Shown here: positions 8,836-16,251 of the stretch, one piece after another
Position numbering within the stretch: position 1 is the first letter of the stretch
Layout: the number at the start of each line of letters is the position of its first letter
Assembly (NCBI GenBank): GCA_012270805.1
Contig: JAAXHR010000289.1
Coordinates: 1-22,131, forward strand
Length of the DNA: 22,131 bases
Direction of reading: 5' to 3'
Source of the DNA: Dehalococcoidia bacterium
Lineage (GTDB): Bacteria; Chloroflexota; Dehalococcoidia; Lucifugimonadales; Lucifugimonadaceae
The notes under the pieces: model-generated
Told to the model about the DNA's origin: nothing
Seen by the model: the letters and a program-made list of their open reading frames with translations, nothing else
Database searches by the model: none
Translations under genes and position numbers: made by a program

Positions 8836-9248
8836 CAGAAGGGCCTTTCCATGTGGCTGGAATCAGGCTGTTTGCTGGTCACCTTGTACGTCTCAGCCGA
8901 AGGATCTATTCGCCGATACGATGCGCACCTGTTGATGGAGCGCCGAACAAGACCGACCGGTGTGATGACCAGGTAGAAAAACAGGCCGAGAATGACCGGC
9001 GTAGTGATGCGCCCGATGAGAATGCCGATCCGCATCCATCCCCGGAAAGCATGCCGAAGCCAGGCAGGAGCAACAATTCCAAGTAACAGAAACGGTGCCG
9101 CAACAATCCACGGCCAAACCGGCCAGACCCTGTCAAAGAGCCACGGCAGGAGCAAACCAAACACTCCCCCAATTGCTACGGCCATGGTCAGGCCGAAGTT
9201 TCTCAACTCTTTCTTGTTCGGATCCGGAATTTGGAAATTTGAAGTCAT
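8835..9248 (-). CDS. SxtJ-family small membrane protein
   Basis: This 137-aa protein starts MTSNFQIPDPNKKELRNFGL. The ATG overlaps the carbamoyltransferase TGA by one base (TGATG), which favours it over a start further upstream in the same frame. Three membrane helices are evident: about 20-40 (AVAIGGVFGLLLPWLF), 45-66 (WPWIVAAPFLLLGIVAPAWL) and 76-100 (IGRITTPVILGLFFYLVITPVGL). The arrangement and the motif around helix 3 match the SxtJ family, named for the protein following the O-carbamoyltransferase in saxitoxin clusters. The function of SxtJ is not established. Tight coupling to the enzyme before it and the 50-aa peptide after it suggests that the three make a complex in fixed ratio. Confidence 0.88.
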   Translation of the reverse strand: MTSNFQIPDPNKKELRNFGLTMAVAIGGVFGLLLPWLFDRVWPVWPWIVAAPFLLLGIVAPAWLRHAFRGWMRIGILIGRITTPVILGLFFYLVITPVGLVRRSINRCASYRRIDPSAETYKVTSKQPDSSHMERPF

Positions 9249-11101
9249 CAATCCGACGCGATTTTTTCCTTCCAGGAAAGATCTTCGACCCACTCCGGTT
9301 GTTGGGGCTTTGACAAGAGGATGTCTTCGATCACAAGAAAGTCCATCTCGGTACGCATGAAGCAGCGGTATGCATCTTCAGGCGTGCAGACGATGGGTTC
9401 CCCGCGTACATTGAAGGACGTATTTACCAATACGCCGCAATCCGTCCTTGATTCGAATACTTTCAACAGGCGATGATACCTGGGATTGGTCTTTGAACTG
9501 ACGGTCTGGACCCGGGACGAATAGTCCACATGAGTGACCGCCGGAATTCTTGAACGAGCGACGTTCAATCTCTCTAGGCCTGTGAGTTCCCTGTCATGCC
9601 CGGTCAGCGGTACACGAAGATCCTCACGAACGGGGGCAACCAGCAGCATGTACGGACTGGGGCGATCAATTTCAAAATAGTCCGACGCACGTTCTTCAAG
9701 TACGGACGGAGCGAACGGGCGGAACGACTCGCGGAACTTGATCTTGGAATTCATGATCGATTGCATTTGCGCTTTTCTCGGGTCACCCACAATCGACCGT
9801 GCCCCCAGCGCCCTTGGGCCGAATTCCATGCGGCCCTGGAACCACCCCACCACTGCACCACTCTCAAGTAATTCAGCCAACTTGTCGAGAAGCGTCTTTT
9901 CCTCCAGTCTCTCGTAGCTGGCACCGAGTCCTTCAAGTGTGGCGATGGTCTCGGCGATACCGAACCCGGGACCAAGAAACGATCCTTGCATCCGGTCGCT
10001 GCCGTCGATCACTCGTGGATGCCCAAGGTGTTCATGCCACACAACCGCTGCGCATCCGATGGAACCGCCGGCGTCACCGGCCGCAGGCTGAATCCAGATA
10101 TCGTCGAACGCACTGTCGCGTACCAGCTTGCCGTTCGCAACACAGTTCAAAGCCACGCCCCCGGCCAGACAAAGGTACTTCTCGCCTGTTTCCCGATGCA
10201 GGGTGGAGGCGAGCCGCAGGATGATCTGTTCCGTTACCACCTGAATCGACGCCGCGATGTCCATGTCATCCTGAGTCAGATCGGCCTCAGGCAGTCTTCT
10301 TGGGCGGTCGAATAACGCCTCAAACTTCTTGTTCGTCATGGTGAGCCCGGTACAGTAATCAAAATACTCCATATTGAGACGAAAGGTGCCGTCTTCCTTG
10401 ATGTCAATGAGCCGGTCCTGGATCAATTCAACATACTTGGGCTCACCGTACGGAGCCAGACCCATCAGCTTGTACTCGCCGGAGTTCACCCGAAACCCTG
10501 TGAAATAGGTAAACGAGGAGTACAACAGACCAAGAGAGTGCGGAAAATCAATCTCCCACAGCGATTGGAGCTTGTTGCCCCGTCCATGCCAAGCGCTCGT
10601 CGTCGCCCATTCCCCAACCCCATCGAGACAAAGTACAGCCGCATTTTCGTAGGGGCTCAGAAAAAACGCCGAGGCAGCGTGCGACTGATGGTGCTCCGCA
10701 AACAAGAGGGAAATCGACTTTTTGGCTTCTGGACCACCAATTTCTGCAAGTTCCTGTCTGAGGGTCCACTTCAGGTACAGCTTCTCCTTCAGCCAGATTG
10801 GCATCGCCGACACGAACGAACGAAGACCTGACGGCGCATAGTTGAGATAGGTCTCGAGAATCCGTTCGAACTTGAGGAACGGTTTATCGTAGAAGACCAG
10901 GTAGTCGACGTCTGAAAGAGCCAGGTTGGCTTCCTTCAGACAGTAACGTACTGCGTGAGTGGGGAACCCCGCATCGTGTTTTTTTCGGGTAAATCGTTCT
11001 TCCTGAGCGGCGGCGAGGATCTCGCCGTCTGACAACAACGCGGCTGCCGCGTCATGATAGTACGCGGAAATGCCAAGGATGTAGATACTTGCGGAACTCA
11101 T
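9248..11101 (-). CDS. Carbamoyltransferase (NodU/CmcH/TobZ family)
   Basis: This 617-aa protein starts at the ATG at 11101 (AGGTG 9 nt upstream); an in-frame GTG four codons earlier is possible. The N-terminal Kae1-like domain opens ILGISAYYHDAAAALL and contains the metal-binding HHQSH at about 137-141 and a CLDGVGEW phosphate loop. A GGVALNCVANGKL segment precedes the C-terminal YrdC-like domain, whose signature is GRMEFGPRALGARSIVGDPR. The length is normal for the family (about 570-620). These enzymes use carbamoyl phosphate and ATP to make carbamoyl-AMP and pass the carbamoyl group to a hydroxyl of an antibiotic, toxin or Nod factor. The acceptor here is unknown. The gene follows the SGNH/TPR gene by 42 nt and is coupled to the SxtJ-type gene. 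Confidence 0.95.
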   Translation of the reverse strand: MSSASIYILGISAYYHDAAAALLSDGEILAAAQEERFTRKKHDAGFPTHAVRYCLKEANLALSDVDYLVFYDKPFLKFERILETYLNYAPSGLRSFVSAMPIWLKEKLYLKWTLRQELAEIGGPEAKKSISLLFAEHHQSHAASAFFLSPYENAAVLCLDGVGEWATTSAWHGRGNKLQSLWEIDFPHSLGLLYSSFTYFTGFRVNSGEYKLMGLAPYGEPKYVELIQDRLIDIKEDGTFRLNMEYFDYCTGLTMTNKKFEALFDRPRRLPEADLTQDDMDIAASIQVVTEQIILRLASTLHRETGEKYLCLAGGVALNCVANGKLVRDSAFDDIWIQPAAGDAGGSIGCAAVVWHEHLGHPRVIDGSDRMQGSFLGPGFGIAETIATLEGLGASYERLEEKTLLDKLAELLESGAVVGWFQGRMEFGPRALGARSIVGDPRKAQMQSIMNSKIKFRESFRPFAPSVLEERASDYFEIDRPSPYMLLVAPVREDLRVPLTGHDRELTGLERLNVARSRIPAVTHVDYSSRVQTVSSKTNPRYHRLLKVFESRTDCGVLVNTSFNVRGEPIVCTPEDAYRCFMRTEMDFLVIEDILLSKPQQPEWVEDLSWKEKIASD

Positions 11102-11143
11102 GTCCGCGAACACCTGCCCGTCGTTTTGCCGGGTATCACAGGC

Positions 11144-13396
11144 CTATTCGGCGACTCCGAGCTGCGCCAGTGCATGTTGATACGCTTGATGAGCGGGGCC
11201 GAATTCAGGCTGGCGCTCCACCGCGAGCTGATACTGCGTGGCGGCCTCCTGCCACATTTCAAGAAAGGAATAGATCTGTCCTTGCGTAAAGTGCACCAGG
11301 GAAAGCTCGGGATCGATTCTGATCGCGATATCCAGATTCAACTGCGCCTGATCCAGGTCCCCCTGCAATAACTGCACTCTGCTCAGATTGTGGTACGCAG
11401 TCGCATGCGTTGGTCTGAGCTGCGCTGATCGGGCGAATGCGGCCGCGGCATCATCCAGGCTGTCCAGCGCGGAATGCAGGACCCCAAGCGCGTTTTGCGC
11501 ATCGGCATTCAACGGCTCCAGGCGGACCGCCGCCATCACATGAGTCTCCGCCCTTTGCACGTCTCCGTTTCGTATCATCAGATGGCCCAGGAGAATATGC
11601 GGTCTCGCCAAGTCCGGCTCCAGTGCGATCGCCTGCTCGAAAGCAGTCGCGGCTTCATCGTCCGATCCCAACCGCTCGTACACCTGGCCTATGCCCAGAT
11701 GCGCGGCGGCCTCGCTGGAGTTGGCGGCAACCTGCTGAAACGTCTCGAGCGCTTCCTCCAGATAGCCATTCGATCGGAGCAAGTCACCCAACGGCAACAA
11801 TGAATCCACGTACTCGGGGCGTAGCGCTACCGCCCGCCTCATGATCTGCAGAGCCTCGTCAGCCTCGCCCTGCTGCCGCAACAACAGACCGAGATTCTGC
11901 AGTGCGCCCCAGTAATCGGGATCGATCCCGACGGCTTGCCGGTATTTTGCAATCGCTTCCGGAAAGTGATCCTGATTCTCCAGAATCACGCCTTGATTGT
12001 AGTGCCAGACCGCGTTTCGATTGCTCGGTACCGACGGGCGCGTTGCCACAATACGATCAAATACAGCCCGGTCCGCGAATTCCACGCCGTCAATCCATTG
12101 CGCTTCCGCCATTTCGCGCCAGAGATTCCAGGCAATCAGCGAATGACCGTCCCGACTTGGATGAACATAGTCCTCGATCAACTCAAATCCGACGAGTCCA
12201 TTTTCGCTGGTCTCCTTGAAGATTCCGTCGACATCGACCAGAAGAGCCCCTTCCTGCGTTGAAACTTCGCGGATGGCGCTATTGATTTGCGACAACCGTC
12301 GAATGGGTGTGGCGTCATGGTCAACCGCTCGTTCAAATGCCTGTTGGCTGAGTTCCCACTGACCAAGTTTTTCATACGCATGTCCCAGCAGGAAATGCGT
12401 GTCGGCGTGACGGGGTGAGAGCACCAACGCATCTTCAAATTCGATAACAGCCTGGCGGAATTCTCCGGTTGCCAGGTACGACTGGCCGGCGGCGTAAGCT
12501 TCCTGCCACGCGCTGCGCTGCGAATCATCCGCAAATTCACCCACGACCGACCGCTGCGGACGCCAATCGCGTTCATTGCACGGCACCGTGGCAACCAGCA
12601 CTTTGGTTCCATGTTCATGCGCGATACGAACGAGCTGAACCAGGCCATCGCGAAAGTTGTCGACGACGGCTGCTCTGGCGGCCGGGTTATCCCAAACCTG
12701 ATCGGCGCGATCCACAACCATGCCGAAATCCTCGTCAACGGGCGCTCTGCCAATCCCCAACATAACGAGAATCGAATCAAGTGCGCCGAAAATTCGCAGC
12801 TGTGAGGCCGCATGAATGAACCTGTTTGACAGGGCGCTTCGCTCGCGCAGCGATTCAAAGAAATCATGCTCGACGAACTCGTTGTGCCCACTGTACACAA
12901 TCAGCACGTCGGGCTCGTACTGCACCAGTTCCCGGACAACCAGGTTGAGTCGATGCATTGCATAGGAGACACCTGCCGCGTTGACAACCTCGATTTCCCG
13001 GTCGGGATACGCTTGTGTCAGCACATCCTGTAGAACGCCGGAAAACGAAGCATTTGCGCCCCAGGGGAACCCGAACGCGCTGGAACCACCCACTGTGAAG
13101 ATCCGCAGTCCATCGTCCGGCTTTGATGCCGCAAAGGATTGGTCATTGAAAACTTCACCCCGCAAAATCGGCTGGGTTCGCATCGACTGACCGTCTTGTA
13201 CGAACACCGGAACCAATCCGGAAAAGCCGCGCGATGGGTCCTGCCGCTCGATCAATGTCGGCGCGCCAGCGATCCAGAGCAAGCCTTCGACCCCGAGGAG
13301 AAAAACTATCCACAAGAAGACCGTGTAAATGGCGGTTTTCGCGAATGAAAACGAGCGGTCCCCCGTATTTTTCTGCCTTGATACTTTTCCCTTCAC
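11144..13396 (-). CDS. Membrane-anchored SGNH/GDSL hydrolase with TPR array
   Basis: This protein has 750 aa from a GTG at 13396, chosen because AAGGGGG lies just upstream. The frame stays open to 13432, where only a poor TTG is available. One membrane helix (about 22-46) anchors it. The SGNH blocks are block I GGSSAFG with the nucleophile Ser (about 105), block II NAAGVSYAMH (about 139-148), block III YSGHNE (about 168-173) and block V DYVHPSRDGH (about 409-418). One or two TPR-like motifs (about 300-360) lie between blocks III and V, and a long array of roughly eight TPRs (about 462-745) follows. It is a plausible serine esterase or acyltransferase-like enzyme with a protein-binding platform, first in the operon with the carbamoyltransferase. 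The substrate is unknown. Confidence 0.88.
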   Translation of the reverse strand: MKGKVSRQKNTGDRSFSFAKTAIYTVFLWIVFLLGVEGLLWIAGAPTLIERQDPSRGFSGLVPVFVQDGQSMRTQPILRGEVFNDQSFAASKPDDGLRIFTVGGSSAFGFPWGANASFSGVLQDVLTQAYPDREIEVVNAAGVSYAMHRLNLVVRELVQYEPDVLIVYSGHNEFVEHDFFESLRERSALSNRFIHAASQLRIFGALDSILVMLGIGRAPVDEDFGMVVDRADQVWDNPAARAAVVDNFRDGLVQLVRIAHEHGTKVLVATVPCNERDWRPQRSVVGEFADDSQRSAWQEAYAAGQSYLATGEFRQAVIEFEDALVLSPRHADTHFLLGHAYEKLGQWELSQQAFERAVDHDATPIRRLSQINSAIREVSTQEGALLVDVDGIFKETSENGLVGFELIEDYVHPSRDGHSLIAWNLWREMAEAQWIDGVEFADRAVFDRIVATRPSVPSNRNAVWHYNQGVILENQDHFPEAIAKYRQAVGIDPDYWGALQNLGLLLRQQGEADEALQIMRRAVALRPEYVDSLLPLGDLLRSNGYLEEALETFQQVAANSSEAAAHLGIGQVYERLGSDDEAATAFEQAIALEPDLARPHILLGHLMIRNGDVQRAETHVMAAVRLEPLNADAQNALGVLHSALDSLDDAAAAFARSAQLRPTHATAYHNLSRVQLLQGDLDQAQLNLDIAIRIDPELSLVHFTQGQIYSFLEMWQEAATQYQLAVERQPEFGPAHQAYQHALAQLGVAE

Positions 13397-13400
13397 CCGC

Positions 13401-13407
13401 CCCCCTT
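13401..13407 (-). promoter_or_regulatory. Ribosome binding site of the SGNH/TPR gene
   Basis: AAGGGGG lies 4 nt before the GTG at 13396 and is the main reason for choosing that start. Confidence 0.45.
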
Positions 13408-13538
13408 CACCCTCCGGGCTACATGACAGCAAGCATGTATCAATGGTTGGTAGAGGTCAATCCACGCGTTGGACAGCAGCCGACAGCAGTGACATTTGGT
13501 TTTGGAATCAATCAGTTATGCAAATGCGCCGAGCACTT

Positions 13539-13668
13539 GAAGCTATCTCATAAATGCCTGTCTCTGTGCAGGCCGGTTTTGCGGACATCAGAAGTTCGTT
13601 GAAAATATGCGTTTCTTGCTCCGATCCTCTATGTGATTGAACGCGAGGATCATTTATGAGATGGCTTC
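13539..13668. repeat. 130-bp element bounded by 18-bp inverted repeats
   Basis: The arms at 13539-13556 and 13651-13668 are reverse complements with a single mismatch in 18 (GAAGCTATCTCATAAATG against CATTTATGAGATGGCTTC). Inside are a 7-bp stem GATCCTC/GAGGATC (13623-13629 with 13645-13651) and a short CCTG/CAGG stem (13557-13560 with 13569-13572). It lies 14 bp past the stop of the DMT transporter gene and about 140 bp before the start of the SGNH/TPR gene. It could be a MITE-like repeat, a long bidirectional RNA stem between two minus-strand transcription units, or a structured RNA. No open frame explains it and no clear target-site duplication is visible. Confidence 0.6.
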
Positions 13669-13681
13669 TTGTCAAACATAC

Positions 13682-14554
13682 TCACTTGGCCGGTGACGTG
13701 ACCTGATGAGAAAGAATGTAGAGTCCCGCAGACATCACCAGCAGGATGCCAAGAATCATGGTCAGGCTCGGCAAATCGGACCAGACGACAAAACCGTAAA
13801 AGACTGCGGCCAAAATGCCTGTGTACGAAAAAGGTGCAACAAATGACAGTTCTCCGAGTCGCACCGCCCTGATCTGAAAGAAATACGCCGAGCTCAGGAA
13901 TATTGCGCTCGCCCCCAGCCATATGATCTGAGTTGCTGCAACAGGCTTCCAATCGAGAAATGAAATCAGGAAACCGGCAATCGTGACTGCGACAAGTGTT
14001 GTCCACGTGACGTACAGCGAGTGCAGGCCGGGATCCAGCCGCCGTGTGACCAAATCGCGCACAGAGATCAATGCAGCCGCCGCCAGGGGCAACAACATTG
14101 CCAGGGAAAATTCCTCGGAAGCGGGATTGGTGATTAGCACGACTCCCGCAAAACCAGTGAGAACCACCAGCCATCTCGTTAGGGTCACGTTCTCCTTTAG
14201 TACCACGGCTGCTACGACAGCCAGAAACATGGGCGATGTCCAGGCCAGGGTCGATGCCGTTGCAATAGGCAGGAGCGACAATCCACTTATAAAACATATC
14301 GTGATTGCACATTCGCATAGTGCTCTCAAGACGACCCACTTCGAGCGCGCGGCCCGATTGATGACGGGCCTGCCCGTAAGCCTGATCGCAATCGAAAATA
14401 CCGTGACCGCAAAAGCGCCTCGGATAAACAGCATCTGACCTATGCCCAAGTGCTCACTGCTCAGCTTCATGAATGCGTCATTCGTTGAGAGCAGGACCAT
14501 CGCAAACATCATCAAGAATGCGGCCCTGACGTTTTTGCTCTTGGTTAATTGCAT
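13682..14554 (-). CDS. DMT-superfamily (EamA) transporter
   Basis: This protein has 290 aa from the ATG at 14554, with about ten membrane helices arranged as two five-helix EamA repeats. The first repeat holds MVLLSTNDAFMKLSSEHLGIGQMLFIRGAFA and LLPIATASTLAWTSPMFLAVVAAVVLKENVT; the second holds RAVRLGELSFVAPFSYTGILAAVFYGFVVWSDLPS. This is the usual size and pattern for a drug/metabolite exporter; the substrate cannot be told from sequence. The start is uncertain: an in-frame TTG at 14584 would add ten residues, and neither start has a good Shine-Dalgarno sequence. A stable hairpin lies directly upstream of the ATG. It follows the M24-like gene by about 117 nt and may share its transcript. Confidence 0.88.
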   Translation of the reverse strand: MQLTKSKNVRAAFLMMFAMVLLSTNDAFMKLSSEHLGIGQMLFIRGAFAVTVFSIAIRLTGRPVINRAARSKWVVLRALCECAITICFISGLSLLPIATASTLAWTSPMFLAVVAAVVLKENVTLTRWLVVLTGFAGVVLITNPASEEFSLAMLLPLAAAALISVRDLVTRRLDPGLHSLYVTWTTLVAVTIAGFLISFLDWKPVAATQIIWLGASAIFLSSAYFFQIRAVRLGELSFVAPFSYTGILAAVFYGFVVWSDLPSLTMILGILLVMSAGLYILSHQVTSPAK

Positions 14555-14566
14555 GCGATGGAATAG

Positions 14567-14604
14567 CCGAGCCTTAAGGCCCAAACTATTTTGATTGGGC
14601 TCGG
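14567..14604 (-). promoter_or_regulatory. Hairpin in the leader of the DMT transporter gene
   Basis: CCGAG (14567-14571) and CCCAA (14580-14584) pair with CTCGG (14600-14604) and TTGGG (14595-14599), giving a ten-pair stem around a 10-nt loop. The bulge on one side is the self-complementary CCTTAAGG. The stem ends 12 nt before the ATG at 14554, so it could occlude initiation. No U-tract follows it, so it is not a typical intrinsic terminator for the upstream M24-like gene. The regulatory role is inference. Confidence 0.4.
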
Positions 14605-14671
14605 AAACTACCGGGAATCAGAGTTTCGCTTCCTCGATTCAATGGCAATTGCCATATCGATCATCTGCCCT

Positions 14672-16120
14672 TCATCGAATCAACAGGATCCGATCATTCG
14701 GCGGGTGAAGATATTCCACGCCCCACCGCGTGACGATGTGGTTGCCTTCGATGTTGACCGACATCGGGAAGCCGGGTCTGTCAGGCATGACAGTGTGCAC
14801 CATGTATTCCAGTGAAAAGAGATGATCCTCCTGTATCACCAGGTGAGCCCTGTCTCCCCGAAATTGCGCGATGGAAGCTCCGACGGCCACGTCGCTCGCG
14901 GCTGGCCCGGTCTTGGTCCCTTCCGGATGGAGATCAATGGAGAATCCTGACCGGTCTCCGGTAATCTCCCTCTGTATCATCCGGTAGTCTTCCGTTCCCA
15001 TGTTGATGAACTGGGTCGAGATATAGCCGGCATCTTCCATGCCCTCGATAATGGCATCGAGCGTATCGCCTGCGGTTCTGCCAACGACTATGTTCTTTCG
15101 AATGATTTCGCGTGCGGCGATCGCTCGATCGTAGGCGTGCTGAATGCTCGCCGGCACAGTTCTTTCATTCTCTCTCATGACATAGAAGTTTCGCTTGAAG
15201 TCTGTGCGAAAGGCGCCCAGATAAAGGACGCCGATGTCATAGGTGCCGAAATCGCCTCGCTGGATGACGTATTCCGGATAGTGGATCCACCAGCGCGTGT
15301 CGGGTGGCGCAACACGCTCTGATTCTACGGAGTACAGTATTCTTGGAAGAGGCAATTCCAAAGAGCTAAACCACTTGATGCCTTGATCATGCAATTGCTC
15401 CTGTACCCACCATGCAACGTCTTGAAGCGTCGTCACGCCTGGCGTTATCACCTCATTTGATAGCGCTCGCTCAAGAACCTGACGATGCATTTCAACAGCA
15501 TTTGCAAATGCAACGATCTCCCTCTGAACTCTTCTTACACTGAAATCCGTGACTACATTTTCTGAAGATGTGAGTCGTTCGGAATACTCTGGCCCCAACC
15601 GCTCTTCGAGCGTCTGAAGCTCGGTAGCGGAGAGCCCGTCCGCGACCGCAATCCAGGATGACATATTGACGGCAATTCTGTTGGGATCGCGCTGCCGAAC
15701 AAATTCCCGCAGATCATCCGGAGAACCAAAAATGTCGTATAAGTCCATTGGCCCGGAGCTGTACCGAGACGGTCCCCTTGAAACGGGTTCGCCGTTTTTT
15801 TCCTGAACGTTTTGCGATCGGTTTCGATCGCCAAGAACGGCACGTTCGATTCGGTCGCCGCCACGGTCAGTGAAAATGATGTAGCCATCGACCGGACCAA
15901 AGTAAATTGACATGGGATCGGCATTGCCGACTCGCGTCGCATGAATCCACATGTCAACGCCATTGTCTCGCATGGCCCCAGGCAGAATCAGGTCGAATTT
16001 CTCGCTTCTAATCAGGTGCATGATTTCCGCACTCGCTTTGGCAGAGATCTCGTGCGCCGAAACAGCACCTGCGACAACAATTCCAAAGAGGAAAATCGAG
16101 CACGATCTAGTGATGTTCAT
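14672..16120 (-). CDS. Exported M24-family (aminopeptidase P-like) protein, paralogue A
   Basis: This 482-aa protein has a signal peptide (MNITRSCSIFLFGIVVAGAVSA-HE) and a Shine-Dalgarno GGAG 8 nt before the ATG. The N-terminal domain contains LPGAMRDNGVDMWIH, shared with both other M24 proteins in the window. The M24 ligands can be assigned as Asp295 (TYDIG), Asp307 (RTDFKR), His398 (DLHPEG), Glu438 (FSLEY) and Glu469 (GVEYL), so the metal site appears complete, although the segment around the His is unlike the usual GHG/GHS form. It is probably a periplasmic peptidase. It is closely related to the gene at 18485-19933, with long shared stretches such as DMWIH, GDRIERAV and RPGFP. It sits between the M20-like and transporter genes in one minus-strand run. 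Confidence 0.85.
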   Translation of the reverse strand: MNITRSCSIFLFGIVVAGAVSAHEISAKASAEIMHLIRSEKFDLILPGAMRDNGVDMWIHATRVGNADPMSIYFGPVDGYIIFTDRGGDRIERAVLGDRNRSQNVQEKNGEPVSRGPSRYSSGPMDLYDIFGSPDDLREFVRQRDPNRIAVNMSSWIAVADGLSATELQTLEERLGPEYSERLTSSENVVTDFSVRRVQREIVAFANAVEMHRQVLERALSNEVITPGVTTLQDVAWWVQEQLHDQGIKWFSSLELPLPRILYSVESERVAPPDTRWWIHYPEYVIQRGDFGTYDIGVLYLGAFRTDFKRNFYVMRENERTVPASIQHAYDRAIAAREIIRKNIVVGRTAGDTLDAIIEGMEDAGYISTQFINMGTEDYRMIQREITGDRSGFSIDLHPEGTKTGPAASDVAVGASIAQFRGDRAHLVIQEDHLFSLEYMVHTVMPDRPGFPMSVNIEGNHIVTRWGVEYLHPPNDRILLIR

Positions 16121-16251
16121 TATTCTTCTCCATAACGAACGCGAATCCAGTTTCCAAGACTGGTGGGAGGCGGCGCCAACCCGCTCGGTGGCGAGTTCAA
16201 TTCAGGGACTTGTGCGGACGAAATCTTCGATTCCAGCTTCGCGGAAGATCG

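Noticed and set aside
8683..13396. A saxitoxin or other toxin biosynthetic cluster
   Set aside because: Only the carbamoyltransferase, SxtJ and SxtK-type genes match. No polyketide synthase, amidinotransferase, oxygenase or sulfotransferase genes are in the window.
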